A DNA stretch of 64,000 bases from Mytilisepta virgata (GCA_028015205.1 CM051514.1:22770150-22834149), one strand, 5' to 3'; numbered from the stretch's first letter, positions 1-14,229 are shown. Numbers and translations: made by a program. The notes: generated by a model not told the origin, from the sequence alone.

Positions 1-2690
1 CTTGAATTCATCTGATTGCATTTAAATTTCTAATGGAACAGGCTTTAAATCACCTCAGATTCTCAAGAAATCACATGTTCTTCAAAACCTCAGTAGTTTG
101 ATAAAGCGGAGAGATGTTTGACAGCTTTCTTTGTTTCGGTTCCAGATTGTTTTGAATTTCACCTCAGAGTCAATACACAACCTTTACTTATACGGAACCG
201 TTCGATGAATTTAAAATCAAAATAATTCAAAAATGGATTTTGATGACAACAACGAAAACTCATTTTTGTTACTTTCAAACATTCTATTGCCATACATACT
301 TCCTTACCACCTACATGTAACTACAACATTTGTCAGCATGAATGCATGGTCAAATATTACAAAAAACGTTCATGGCTAATGTACCAATAATTTCTAGCTC
401 TGAACTCAAATGCATGAAATCTCATTAGATCTCTGTGATTTTGGTTCTAGAAGCAAATCTAATATGATTATCATATGATTTTTTCCAATTCTGTAAAGTT
501 CGGAGACTTTTCCCAAGACACCACTTACTTCAATTCAGTATTTTTATATAACTAACTCTGACATAGGCTCCATTTGTATTAAAAAGTTGTTCCGTTGTGA
601 AACATGTTCCAGAGGAACCTATTTTCTGTCACATAAGTTCCTGGAAAGAATTTTCTCTGCAAAAAGGTTCCCAATAGAATAAATTGCAAATACAATTTGT
701 CCCCTTCGCTTACCTATTCTCGCGAGAAAACCTTGTTTTGACACGTTAGCAAGCCAAAAACAGCACTTCTCAGACCCGGGCAACCAAAACTACAATGTAC
801 CTGAGCACAGCGTACATGTACATGTATGCAAGTGACCATAATTTTACATGTGCCCAGAGTCTTGTTATTAAAACTCTATGGTGGTGTAGGTTCACTTGAC
901 CTCAGTTACCAAAGGATAACTTACAATTTCAAATAAAAAAAATCAACCTAGATTTTTTTTAACTAAATATATAATATATATATATTCATTGTCGGAAAAT
1001 ATATACAATTGGTAATTTATTTGTACGAGCCTTAGAAACAGGTAAATGCGAGGTTTATGTAGGATTTCTCACCTGTTTCGCACCAAGTACAAATAAAATG
1101 TATTCTTTCTGACTTTTCATATATTTATTTTCCTGCAACGATGAATTGTTAACTGTTATTAGAAAAAGTAATAAAAATATCATGTTTCTGGCTTTTATGA
1201 AGGTTTTTTGGCACATGACATCACAAACACCGTGGACAGAACACAATTAAAAACCACTTTCGTTGCAAGTGAAGACAAGGGTACCAGATGATATTATACT
1301 AGTAGCAGAATATACTAAAGAGCTATTCGACCCCATGTAATTGGCTTGTAAATATGCCACTTGCAGGATAAAAAATAATGTTGCGTATGCTAGTTTCTTA
1401 GTTAAATTAAATCATATTTATATTTAATCTTATTGTTACATCAGTTATGCATTCTGAAGCCATGAAGACTTGAAATAATGAAACATTCCTAGCTGCAAGA
1501 TTTCCTCCTCTTGAATGAAACAAAATCAAAAGGCAGCGAATTTTAGCTTGTAATATTTAATAAATAGAGATAATAATTCAGTAATATTTTTGCTGTCACA
1601 GTTTTGCGACATATTTCGTGAAAGATATATGAACTAAAAATTGTACAAAGTTGTACTAGAATTAAAGAAGAAACCACATCAGCAATGACGTTGGATGTAG
1701 CAATTAATATGGACGGGAAATAAGCCGATTTCCGATTTAATTAAAAACTTCTATGACGTCTGGTATTGAGATAGAATAGGACAATACTTGTTAATTCAGG
1801 GACAAAAACAACTTATTTTGAAAAATATAAAGGAGCAGAGTGACAATCAAATAACAAGTAAAAAACTACAAAAACAAACAAACAAACTAAAACAGCTGTT
1901 CCGACAAGGTAACGCTTCATAAAATCCTAAAACAATGTTTATACATTTCCAAATTCATAGCGGAGGTAAAGGTTGGAAGTGCCTATTAAAACTTTTATTT
2001 CAGAAAGGTCAAGAATATATGACTAGAAATAGCAAATCATTTGATACCACTGCATGTGTCTGTGGTGACAGGGGGGGGGGTGGTTGTCACAGAGGTGATT
2101 TTTTATGACATTCGATAGCCCTGAATTTTCTTTTTGGTGCGCAAGCATACCACATTAAAAAAAATATCCTATCATTTAAATCCAGGTGATATTAAATAAC
2201 AGAGTTTTTAGGTTTTTCTTTTTTCAGTAAAATTTAGGAGCCTGTTCTTTTGCACTTTAAATATTCCTCCCATGCAACCCCTACTTCTTTCAAACAGTTA
2301 CAATTCTACCTTAGTCACAAAGGAAGTCGTACTGTTTTGTCATACGACATGACATCTTATTCAAAATTAATCTTTTACGCCGGGAGAAGCCATAACACAC
2401 AAGTCTATATCTTTCTTTTTAGCTAAATATGAACAAATTTGAAATTTAATACATTTGATTGAAATTTTTACAACATGTCAAAAATCTTAAACAAACAGAT
2501 AGCTCAGGGCACGGGTTAATGAAATTCAATCGTTTTACGTAGAATCCTTTTGTTTAAATATGAATACAATTTTTTACCCTAACTTTAATTTTAAATTGTT
2601 AAACGTATAAGTATAAAGTTATCAACTGAAAGACTTATTTTTATATATTTGCTGAGAAATGTACTTATACGTGACCAGCTTTTATAAGAA
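1..2690. other. No gene seen
   Basis: AT-rich sequence with no coding frame of interest on either strand. Nothing was recognised apart from the G tract at 2071. Confidence 0.7.
2071..2080 (+). repeat. 10-base poly-G tract
   Basis: Ten G between TGTGGTGACA and TGGTTGTCAC; the two flanks pair as GTGACA / TGTCAC-like arms. Confidence 0.85.
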
Positions 2691-2696
2691 AATAGA

Positions 2697-2757
2697 AAAC
2701 AAAATGGAAACGAGGGATGTGTCATAGAGACAACAACCCGACCAAAGAGCAGAAAAA
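2697..2757 (-). repeat. Repeat family D, short copy
   Basis: AAAATGGAAACGAGGGATGT and ACAACAACCCGACCAAAGAG are the reverse complement of the core of the family D block at 36230-36290. Confidence 0.75.
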
Positions 2758-2869
2758 ACCCTTCTAAAACCCTTCTTGTTGCATATTTAAACATGTAATA
2801 TTTAAACGTGATGAAATTATCTGTACAACACAGTTCAACAAAACTCAATGCAAAACTGAGTACCAAGGT

Positions 2870-4700
2870 TCAAAACCGGAAGTCAAGAATCCGTTTTCCT
2901 AAATCTTTAAGTAACAAAGATACACAAAAAATACAGAACATAAAACATAACTCAACTTAAAACTAAAGCCAGGCCAGTGCCAATTTTCTTACAAAACCGG
3001 AAGTAATATTATCACTCCGGAAGGGTAAGAATTTTGTTTTAATTCCTGGTAGGTTTTACTATATATATTGAAATTTTTCTCTTGTCATCTCTAGGTATTG
3101 TATTTGCTTATTTTATTTTATGTTCGAATAATTTCTTTGATATTCCTGTTCTGATATCTGAGTACTATAATCTAAAAGAAAAAAAAGTAAAAATAGAATA
3201 AGATACAAAATATACAAGACAATGTTAAGCTCAACCTACACTTCCAGCACTTTCATTTATCTCATTTAGCTAGATACAATCTAATTCAAAATATGAGAGG
3301 TAAAGACACAATAAAGTAAAAAGATGAAAATCTAACAGATGCAACACAGAACATTATACAAAAAGTATGAACTCTTTATCTTTATGGTTTCTGTGTCATG
3401 TTCCTCGTATCGCAAACCATTATGACACGCATGTTTCCTTGTTATCTGCAGTTGGACGTTCGGTTTTCTCTACCTTTAAGGAAAGCATTTTGCATATCAT
3501 TCAAACAACACGCAATTTCCAGAACTTAAAAGATTTCTAGGAGAATGTCATCTCAATTGTTAATATATGACTTCCTGTTATATACATCTAGTCCATTAAC
3601 ACTGACATTTGCAATTTATTAATGTAGATATCCGGAAGCTTCTAGCTTTGTAGTGTTTGTTAGAAACTTCCTTTTTATAAAAGTAATCAAATGATACAAA
3701 AGAATATGTCTTATGAATCACAATAATTAAGAATAACGCAATTGTGTCTTGTGATATTCTAATTCCGACTCAGGATATTTCAAAACAAAGAAACAAAGGC
3801 AAAATATATTAACAGAGATTTTATATTTATTACGATTCGTGATGTAATAATTCATCAATTGAATAATCTCGTCAGAAATTGATATATATTTAAAAATTCA
3901 CAAATAAAGAATACCTTTTCCAAAAACAAAAGTGAAAGTGATTACGTTTTTTTTTTTATTGCTCCTTAGGTATATTTGTCCTTTTTAAGAATAGAACTTA
4001 GGCGACACATGACGTATCAGTGATATAATGCATACATCCAAGTGGCAAAACCCGAAGATGTAAAATCGTATTAGTTGACAACACCGTCACAAAAAAAAAG
4101 AGAAAGCCAGAACTTTCCTAACTACTGAATGTCCTGCACACATTGATTTCTTGATTTATTATTTCTTTGCATTAAAATAACGATTATCATTTCGTAAAAG
4201 CCAACATGGATCAAACTTCCGGTAACAAAAAATTAGTTGTTCAACAAAGGCTGACGTGATATTTCATACAAAAGTCAATTAAAAGAGTACAGAATATGTT
4301 CTCGAGGAAAGAGATAACATTAAATTATCATTGAAGGAAACGATAGGTACAGTAAACAAATTTTCGGATATTCCCCAAAACGAGGGTATAGCAAATTTGG
4401 GACATTCGTTCAGAACTGTTATTACAAATTTTTCGTTATTTAGCCTGTAGACATTTCATATATAAAAAGAACGATTCCTTTTCTTTGCAATAGGTAGTCA
4501 GAAAAATATTTATCAATTAATTCCATGACTACACAGAAAGCTAAAAATAGTGACTTTTCTCTTTTGTGTCATTCAGTTTAGCGGATCTTAAGTTTCCCCA
4601 GATTGTAATTATTTGTAGATTACTTGAACGGAGCTTCGTCGGAAATTAATTTAGTACATAAGTTTCCAATGTTATTAGGTCAAAGACCACAATTAATTCA
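2870..4700. other. No gene seen
   Basis: AT-rich, no frame of 60 codons, no repeat recognised. Confidence 0.7.
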
Positions 4701-4739
4701 TAGTGAATTTTCATATTTGCATATTTGAATTAATAAATC

Positions 4740-4990
4740 GCAAAAATCCCCCCCCCCCTTGGAAAAATGGGTATATACTGAATTCCCCCCCCCCCCGGAA
4801 AATTTATGATATACTGCTTTTTTTCCCCATGAAATTAATGGAATGTAGGAAAAAAGTCAAAGGGAAAAAGTCACGGAAAAAAGTCACGGAAAAAGTCACA
4901 AGGAAAAAGGCGCAGGAAAAAAAGTCACATTGTATATTTTGTATGAAAATTGTCATACATGTATGGTCTGCACATATATTTAGGGGAAAA
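4740..4990 (+). repeat. Poly-C tracts and AAAAAGTCAC low-complexity repeat
   Basis: C runs of 11 (4748-4758) and 12 (4785-4796) are followed by repeated GGAAAAAGTCAC units at 4850-4930. GGAAAAATGGGTATATACTG with its C run recurs as GGAAAAATGAGTATATACTA at 6310-6340. AAAAAGTCAC recurs inverted at 6225-6290. The open frames here are artefacts. Confidence 0.7.
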
Positions 4991-5210
4991 CATCGCAAGA
5001 TACATTTGGTATGAATTCCTACATCTGTTTCTTTGCTTATTGTGTGTTAAAAATCACAAAGCAAAAGAAAACCTGTACAAACTCGTGTACTGATACATGT
5101 TTTGTTGTAATTATTTTTGTTTCATATCTTTTTTGAATGAGATGCGAGTTAGACAGCTTAGCATATTTTTCTACAAGTCTTATACTCTTTAGCTTTGGAA
5201 ATAATAATAA

Positions 5211-5254
5211 AATAACAATCCAAAGATACTAATATTAGATATTGTAAATTTATA
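5211..5254 (+). repeat. 44-bp dispersed repeat, copy 1
   Basis: AATAACAATCCAAAGATACT and on to GTAAATTTATA; one mismatch against 22294-22337. Confidence 0.85.
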
Positions 5255-5259
5255 GTATG

Positions 5260-7350
5260 CTGTATACGACGCATTTCAAGGAGTTACCTCTCATCAGCAG
5301 CATTAAAACCGAAACATTTGGAAGACCAAAAACCAAACTTATATTAAACAAGAAGTACTCAACCAAAAATACCGAAATAGGACGCCAAATTTCAGCTAAG
5401 GAGATCTACCATGTGCAATACAAGGAATGAACCCTTAGTATTTCTATTATTTTTGAATTTTGCTAAATACTGGTAATTTCTGTAACACATCAATGAATAA
5501 TCATGTCAGACAAGTCTGACGACTGGGTTGGCGAATACCCTCGGGGACCTAGGGTCCACCAGCAGAGGCATCATCCCAGGAGGATAAAAATCGCAAAGCA
5601 AATTAATTTGAGTCAAAGTAAGAAATTCTATAATATGGTTTGACCATATGTTATTGTGATTTTTGTTTTTTTATCGCTGTATTTTTACCAATAACATGAG
5701 AATCCTTCAATTTCATTTTAAACAAACAAAGCATCCCCATTAATAATAGTTATGTAATTACAACATTTATTCATAATGACTGTTGAGATTAATTAATGGC
5801 TTCTCTTGCACCTTTCCCTTTTTTGTAGACCTTTCACTTCCTCTATTGGTAGGAAGCCATACCCATGAAATACAACTTGGGCTCATTATTAAAGAAAAAG
5901 AAATAATAAGCTTTTCCTGTTTGTTTAAGAGTTTGTTTTGAAAAAAGAACATTATTTATTACACTTTTACTAGTAATATTTATTCATTTATTTCATTCTT
6001 TATTTATTAAAAAAATGACGAAAAAAATTAGTTTTCACTTTAACTCATAAATCAAATGAAATCTGTTGATAACATTGTGCTCTAATGTTGCCTTTTCCTA
6101 TCTAAATTTTAAAATCTACGACTTAAAATAATTGATCTGATACATTGATACACGTATTATTATTATGGCTATTATCATTTAAAACCGCAATGTTTTAATT
6201 ATTTATTTCATACATGTACAAAGTGACTTTTTCATGTACATTCCAAAATACTTCTTGTAAATAATTTCCTATATTGTGACTTTTTTTCCGTTTACCAATT
6301 AGAATGGTTGGAAAAATGAGTATATACTAGATTTCCCCCCTGGTACTATCTACTAAAACACAATGCTATGATTTTTAACAAAATTGAATATTTGAGCATA
6401 ATTTAACACAAAGGACAAGTTGGTCATGATTTTATTTTTACATTGGACCACCATTTCCACATATAGAACCAAGTGTTGTTACTTTGGTGCCGATCGAAAT
6501 TCGAATTGTCTACCAGCCGATGTCAAAGTTTATATTGAAACCATATGGGAAATGATATTTTCGTCTTCTTTTTGAGAACCACTCTTCAAGTCGTTTTTAA
6601 AATCCAGCGTCTTTTCCCTCGTTCCGCTATGCTCAACATCGGGAAAGACATGAATTTTAAAAACTCATTGAAGATTTTTCAGTCTTCATTTTGAAATCAT
6701 GTTAGAACCTATTACTTTCGTCACGAGAGTTCCGTCTAGAAAATTATCAAGAAATGCTCTTTGTTAGTTTTTTAGTTGTTTTATTATTATTCCCGATTGC
6801 CATACTCTAATTACGACGGAAAGACCAAATGTATTCCGTTTAATTCTTCTAACATTTTGAAAATATTTTTATGATATGTAATTAAGAGAACTGGGTATTG
6901 GTTAGCATGTATGTAACTTGATTTTACCATCATTTGTAAATAAAAATGTCGTTAATAAAATGGAACGGAGTTGTAAAACAGAGTTAAACCCATGATTTAT
7001 GATGCCATATTTTTATGAATTTGTTTTTTAACCAAATGTGGAAACTTGTCAAAAGAACTAAAATATTTATGATCACAAAATGTACAAATATCTCCTTAAT
7101 TAAAAAAAAAGTTTTTACTTTATTAATGTGTTTTATTTCTTGTATTTTTTTATTTACCACCCCGCTCTGTATAATGCTTTATACGATTTGGTATATTTGT
7201 TCTGTATGTGGTAGAAAAAAAATGAAGTTTTCGTCTTAGAGAATTAGAGAATCTTATTTAAGTTTTAAAACAGCAAATTACTTATACGATTGCAGTTACC
7301 GCTCTTGTATTGAAGTGGGTTATAAAAAATCTGAGTAAAAACTAAAGAAA
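5260..7350. other. No gene seen
   Basis: Contains a decayed family G-like fragment (CTCATCAGCAGCATTAAAACC at 5290; GGGACCTAGGGTCCACCAGC at 5544) and the 6310 echo of the 4740 repeat. The frames at 5767-5952 and 7015-7239 are AT-rich noise. Confidence 0.65.
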
Positions 7351-7354
7351 TAAG

Positions 7355-7500
7355 TAAAGTCAAGAAATACCAAAGGGATATTCGAAGGAGAGAAAAATCG
7401 TAACAACTGACCAACTCCGGAGAACAACGAAGACAAAACCAAAACAATACATGCACTACAATTAAAAACTAAAAACATATGAACAACATGGAAAATGTGA
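7355..7500 (-). repeat. Possible mytilid dispersed repeat fragment
   Basis: AGAAATACCAAAGGGATATTC, GTAACAACTGACCAACTCCG and AAAACCAAAACAATACATGC resemble a repeat common in mussel sequence. There is only one copy here, so the support is recognition alone. Confidence 0.4.
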
Positions 7501-8321
7501 TAATGATAAAAGTGAATTATATACAACTCTTAGTTAAAAAATAATAAATACATTTGACTGTATATCGGTTTTATTTAGTGGAAAAAGGGCAACCGAAAAT
7601 AAGTGACAAAAAAAAAAGAATTCAGACTTGAGTCGCTGATTAGGGTACGGCCTTGATCAAAATAGCATTTGTTCTTAATAGGAACCCGAAACAATTTGGT
7701 TTGTCGATGTAAAGAACGAATTGGGAGTGATCTCAAATTTATAAATATAATGAACTCTCTAACATTCGTATAAAATTCCGCGATGTCAACACACAGTACA
7801 TGTATATTAATAACAGTTGTATTTTTGCATTGGCATATCTATAAACTATCAGTGAAAGTAAACAGATAACCTAAACAATGCATGTTATTCGTGTTTTACA
7901 ATTCCTGTACAACTAGTACAAGCAACGATTTACGACCGACGTCAAAAACTAATGCACATGCGTACGTATATTGTTATGGTAACGAAGAAAAGCGGGGAAT
8001 TCTATGATGTTATTTTCTTATTTCTTTCAAAAGACCTTCTTACGAGTTAATCCTTATTTTTGCCACACGACATTATTTGGACAAAATATATGCATGTACG
8101 TTAGAGATAAACGTAAAGTATGCATTTATGGCAAAATCAAATCAACCATCAAATAACAAATGATTTAATATTTTTGAAACAAGTGTTAAGATTAAGAATG
8201 ACATTTCATTTCTCACGCATATTGACCCCAAGTATATGTACAGCACGCAATGGTCGGATTTATTACTCTGTTTACAAATTAACTGTTATCATATTGTATT
8301 GAGTTTGCGCAACAAAATTCC

Positions 8322-8525
8322 TGGAAATATATATAACGGAATGAAATTAACAAGAGGTCAACAATGATATACCAATCAATCAACGACATCCAACAGACAA
8401 AACTCCGGACAAAAATAACATAAAAGAGCACAAAACACAAACATAAACATAACAAAGAGTCAGAATAGTCTGACACTGTCACTGAACAGTGGTGGATTTA
8501 AACCAGTTTTATGTGGACCAAAACA
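8322..8525 (-). repeat. Dispersed repeat family C, copy 1
   Basis: The - strand shares a block order with 21700-22035 and 30790-31060: GGTTTAAATCCACCACTGTTCAG-type start, TGTGCTCTTTTATGTTA, TTTGTCCGGAGTTTTGTCTG, TTGATTGATTGGTATATCA, GACCTCTTGTTAATTTC. Non-coding. Confidence 0.75.
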
Positions 8526-8529
8526 TCAT

Positions 8530-11500
8530 CCTTATCTATTGTGAAACTCTGGTTAAGCCACTTCAGTACAATTACAAGTTGACGGCTTTCTTAAACTGAA
8601 AATAAAATGGATGGACGGTATGTAATTTGGATAGCAGGGTCAGAATGTGCGGTAAAACTAGCTATTCACAACAATACATTTCTGCCTTTATTTTTCTCAG
8701 CATTTTTAGTTATTTCAAACCACCAATGATGAAAAATTTCGATAAAGTATCTTTATCTAAAGATGTAAATGTATAATCAGGATGGGCATTGTTTTACTAA
8801 GTTGAAAATTATTTTTATGTGGGGAAGCGCTAACACGACAGAGCATATTTTTACAAGCATTTACGTGACCCAGAAAACCAAAACCTCTTTGACCAGTCTT
8901 TTTAGGACTATATATACTACATTCAAGCTTATTATTTTGCCCAAACTTAATACTCCCAGATCATTACATCAAAGACATGTAGTACTGACTTGTAGCTAAG
9001 ACTGTTAAGACAAGTTCATGATCAGTATACGTTAAATACGAACGACCGAAGTTATATCAGTGTTAATCTGATTTGATTTTTAGTAGACGGAATACCTTGT
9101 CTCTTGTCTTGTTTTAATTATTTGATGTCAACTTTTGTTGATTAAGACAATTAGGACTTGTAAGCGAAAATAAGATAAAACAAGATTTGCCAAGACAATC
9201 CCAAAATACACATGTCACTATTATAGGATGGTTATTCTACAAACATGTTAATTGATACTGTTTAAATAATTGGCTAATGCAGTTAAGACAGTAAAGCTAT
9301 GACTATAATACCTCTTACCTCTTGTTTCCGAAGGCGTTCGTGGTTGTTCATAACGTTAAAAACCCTTTTAACATAAAAGTTTTCAGTCACGATCCCTGTT
9401 CCCATGATAGATGTGTGTATGGAAATTACAAAATTCGACGTGCTTATTTACAGAGAATCTTGTCCCCAATTTAAAGATTTTCCCACCTTTGACCGTATAA
9501 AAAAGTAGATATTTATATATAAATGATGTCTAATTCAAATTGATGTCTATCTATATACATTGTACATGTACTTAATTAAAAGAAAGAAAGAAATTTGTGT
9601 GGACACATTAATTGGTTAGTATGTTTGTAAGGGTCTATTTTTGTTTGTTTTATATTTGTTTATATACATGTTGCATATGTAAACATAGCCAATCAATGTA
9701 AGAAATTTATGTAAATACACTGCTCCTCTGGGCGTTCTGATTGACAATAAAGTTATTCGTATTCATGAAGCTTCGTATGTTACTTTTTTCTCGTCTTAGG
9801 GATGAATATGAAGTAGCTTATTTCCATGGATTTACGATTTTTCTGTTGTCTTTTAACGTGAAAATTCAACCTTAGTTTATTTCATTCATGCCGCAGTTTC
9901 GAACCGAAACTTACTGTAATTTCTTCTTAGTATGAAAGCCCCTCAGGACCAATGAAAATCTAATGAAACAATCAAAATCTATTATCTTATGCTGAACATA
10001 TGACGTAAGAAAAATCCCAAGAATGCTTTTCTTATTTATTTTCGAAGCTGAAATTAGGTCTTCATTCAAGGTCTCGTTATATTTTAAGGAAAGTGCTATT
10101 CAGAGAATCATTTGGGAATTGGGTATTAAGAAACCAGTTACTAAATGTACTTTTATAATAAAAATTATACAACAAGAAACTGTCTGATTGACAGCTAACC
10201 GGAATGTCCGTCACATCCTGTATGCGTACGACCGCCGGAAGTGTGCATTGCTAAACTAATAACAGGATTTTGTCTAGTGGAAAATCTGGTTACTAAAGGG
10301 TAAAGCTGTTCTGTTGCACCACCCAATGATACAATCTGCTTCTTTGTTTTAAATATTCTAGTATAAAATTTGAGTTTTTTATTCGTTATTATTACATAAA
10401 TGACATTAAACATAAACAATTGACAATACCTTTCTTGTAAATAGGCGACATGCAAATTGTGCACTAAACCAATATATTTTCAACAGCATCTTAGTATCAA
10501 AAATTATTTGAAACCATAAACCAAAAACCGAACGCTTGCGACAAAATTTGCGGATAACACAATTCCAACACAAGCATACGGCGAGGTGGATTTAAGTGGT
10601 ATTGGCTTCGGGACAATCATTAAGGATAGTACAGTTTTAAATCTTGAAAACTACTCAACTGATTTTTAACAAACAACTACAATGACGAAGGTTTTGTTGG
10701 AGAATAATGATTACATCATATTCAATAAACCTTTGGATAATTCCACCAGTTTTATCAGTATTTTCGACGTGTGAAATAAAACGTCTACTGTAAAACAGAC
10801 AATTATTCTACTAAAACAGAGAATCTGATAAAGATTTCTCATTTGTATCGCTGCATGAAGAACAGGTGTATTCATCTTTAAATATATTCCAACTCGTCAC
10901 ATATCTGTACTATAAAGATAGTTGATTTCAAGTCTTTAAATTTGCACTAGTGGATCAGGTAATGTTGAACACCTCTTCCGCAAATATAAACAATGGTCTC
11001 TTTTCATATGCGTCATATCAGGCAAAGTCTTTTTGGAGTTCCGAGAATTCACTAGACCCTTCCTTCTCCTTGGAGTAATTCAAAAGAGATTTAACAACAA
11101 AGATTTGATTGCAATTCAATCAAATTGCAGTTTACATAGATGTGTTTATATAGATTTTTAAAAGCGATCAGGACTAGTATTAACAGAAAGAAAGCATGAA
11201 ATTAAACTAAGCGAAATCTATTCCATTATTTTATTTATACAATTTGTTAAAGATATAGAACGCACATAGAACTAAACGTGACATAGTTTAAAAGAAATCA
11301 ACAATTGAAACTATATAATTATACACCGAAGATCAGATCCATTGCTTCATCCTAAAACGTATATTTTAAAGGTTTAATAACGATAGTGTTATTTGAAGTA
11401 TACAATTTATTTTGTTTTTGCTGGAGTAGCTCTTATTTAACGCTAAGTTACTTCAGATTATATTTAAATAAAAATGACTAGCAACGAAATAAAATATAGA

Positions 11501-12520
11501 AAAAGAAAAGACGAAGAGTGATTTACTTTGAACAAATATCTAAAGAATATCTTCTTTCTGTGGAGCTTTCTCATTAAATGATTTTAGGTTTACGCTTTTT
11601 TATGCATTTGAATTTAACACAAAATATTGTGATTCTTGTTTTGGTTTTTAACTATATTTTCTCCTTAAGCACTAGAAACGGATCGATTGTAAGAGAACAC
11701 GATACAGTAGCAGGGGTCGTTAGGACATTGTACATGTATTTCCCAAACAAAACTTTTGTCCTAACATTTCAATTTTTCTTACACACATACATCTCCGTAA
11801 ACAGACATAAATTTAGTTTAAACATTAATGGTTTTTTCTGAAAGTCTTGGAATACACAAAATTAAATCTTGTTTGTTCAAGCATACCACTATCAGTGTCA
11901 AATATCTAAAAAAAAAAAAACCTATTAATTCATAAAGATGAGAAGAAATCAAACCAAGTTACATTGGAAAAATTGCAAATTAAACGAACAATGTTTTTAT
12001 TGTTGTTAATATATACGAGAGTTAAGCGAATCAATTCAAATATTCAACTTATACGTCTAGCCGTCCTGACATTGCGTCATTTCACTATAAGATTCCAAAA
12101 CAACATGATAGCAATTATATTCTTTCTTCTTTTATATAAAACATCCTAAATGTGAACTGACACCTATTAATCTTTCATTGATGTCTTATGTCACTGATAA
12201 TTTCGAATCAGGTACTTATCGGAGATAGTACGGACGGAAGAGAACAAAGAAGATAATTTTACATGCATTCTGGGAAAAATATAACAAATATTAAAGATAA
12301 AAGAATATTGTTATCGGTTAATGAGACACTCATAAATAATACCAATCAATGAAGATATAATCTATACAAAATGCATAAAATAAAACCTTTCATCAAAATG
12401 AGCTTAAAAACAAGCTGTTGGATATATAATTTTATGTAAACCCGAGAACAATATGATACACACCTCTTTTCAGCAGAGTATGAAAACAATACTTGATTTC
12501 CGACTTAGTCCAGAATTACC
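8530..12520. other. No gene seen
   Basis: Five open frames of 61-89 codons lie here without domains or flanking splice signals. Only the possible retroelement tail at 9640-9775 stands out. Confidence 0.65.
9640..9775 (+). repeat. Possible 3' end of a retroelement or old transcript
   Basis: GCTCCTCTGGGCGTTCTGAT, then GACAATAAAGTTATTCGTATTC resembles the tail of a mollusc retroelement or 3' untranslated region with an AATAAA signal. No coding sequence precedes it, so this is recognition only. Confidence 0.35.
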
Positions 12521-13200
12521 GCATCAGGGGCAGAAATTATTCCGATCACGTGACTTTAGTGTTTTGTTAGGCATGCGATTGGCGCTTTCCAGGTTACGAG
12601 AGTGAAGGGAAATTTGAAAGATAATGCAAATCGTGCGATTTTTATCTTTCTGTATTCATGACATGATATACACCTCTGGGACAAGAATGGTCGCAACTCT
12701 GGTACAGTTTTTGTCGCAAAATTTACCAGGTCTACCATATTGTTATTGTTTCTATGCCTAACAAAACTTCGCATGATACGTCATTCTTTACCTCTGTCGC
12801 GACCGATCTCTAAAAAGTCGTATCTACCGTTGAGAATTTCCTGTATTTCCTTATTTCCTGGCTAGTTTCAAACATTCGAGACTGGTTCCAGGACATCAAT
12901 TGAATAATAATCCCAGATCGGTAAACAGACCACATTTATTACTGACCTGTGCACTTTTTCAAAAACATTCATAGGACTACGATTAATCGTCTGAATGATC
13001 TTATTTATGGTCTGTGTTCTGTTTTTGTCTTGGAACAAGTCTGGTTCCCGCCTCATAAGCATTCGTAAGACTCTGATCTTGCAACCAGCAGTCTCGGTAG
13101 TTAGCCGAATGTTGGTAAAATTTATACCTGGTTTCGTTCTATTTGAGGGTCATTTCATACATGTATTTCTATATAAATACATGTATCTTACTGATTGATT
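12520..13200. other. Compositionally distinct island, unidentified
   Basis: This stretch is visibly richer in G+C than its neighbours. Three open frames of 64-72 codons cross it: - strand 12556-12774, - strand 12868-13062 and + strand 12995-13198. A 14-bp inverted repeat GTTTTGTTAGGCAT lies at 12561-12574 and 12754-12767. None of the three translations matches a family I know and no splice model joins them. It could be the remains of a mobile element or a non-coding transcript. Confidence 0.4.
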
Positions 13201-13646
13201 TCAGAATGCTACTTAATTTTTCATTACCTTTCTTATAAATAAACAACAAAATCTATAACAGGAGATGGTCCATCGATCATCGCCACCAATAGTTAGAGCC
13301 CTTGACAAAAAAAAAAAAACATTAAATAACACAGAACGTCATGATGGTTTGTTTGTGGTCTAATTGATTGTAAAAGACAATTATAGTTATTTATAGTCTT
13401 TTGTAGAGGTAGATATGAGTTTTAATAAACCTAAAAAATAAATATTGACCACCGCCAAATGATTTTTATGTAATTTAGGTATCTGGTACATAGTTGAATC
13501 ATTGTGATGTTTGGTAGGATCTTGGAGCTGTTCAGCCTCTTTAATGTGTTGTTCAGCCATATATTTGCCGATGTAAGTGCTGAAATTATTTTATTCATCT
13601 CTTGATTCATCTTCTGTAATAGTTTTTTTAGATGATCACAATATTC

Positions 13647-13725
13647 ATGTTTAAGAAATGGATAAAACCCGAGGATTCCGAAAATCTGACAAAAAGACCA
13701 AAACATGACCAGCGAGCATCCTTAA
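13647..13725 (+). repeat. 79-bp direct repeat, left copy
   Basis: ATGTTTAAGAAATGGATAAA through GCGAGCATCCTTAA matches 14149-14227 with about five substitutions and no indel. The core AAACCCGAGGATTCCGAAAA is identical. Confidence 0.9.
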
Positions 13726-14148
13726 TAAGGTGTTTATTTATAATAGGTTTAATTGCACGTTTGTGTATGTCACCACAATACTCATAACTTCATACTTGAA
13801 TTCATATTAAACGCATTCCTTTTAATCCATTTAAGGATGATCGCTTGTCTAATAGGAAATAAATAGGATTTGAATAGGTGTTTAGTTTGAGAGAACATAT
13901 GAATAATAAACATATAAGCAAGAAAAAAAAATAGGTTCATGTGCTCATTTTAGAGCTATAAAGCCTTGAAAATTTGCAGGAAATAGGTTTTCGCTGCATT
14001 TTTCATTGTCTTTGCATTGGCAACTTCAGTCTCTCAAAAATGTATGAAAAAATAAAAAGGATTTCATAAAATTTGGTCAAATACCATTTTAAGGTATATA
14101 TGATTGAATTATAAAAGAAAAATTGGGGGTTCATTGGCCAAAAATTTA

Positions 14149-14227
14149 ATGTTTGAGAAATCGATAAAACCCGAGGATTCCGAAAATCTGACAAAAGGAC
14201 CAAAACATGACTAGCGAGCATCCCTAA
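14149..14227 (+). repeat. 79-bp direct repeat, right copy
   Basis: Second copy of 13647-13725, 502 bp downstream in the same orientation. The two could be short terminal repeats of a small element or two insertions of the same fragment. Confidence 0.9.
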
Positions 14228-14229
14228 CA

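Noticed and set aside
4703..5014. 103-codon + frame with a Lys-rich middle
   Set aside because: The lysines come from the GGAAAAAGTCAC low-complexity repeat and the prolines from poly-C runs; a - strand frame overlaps it fully.
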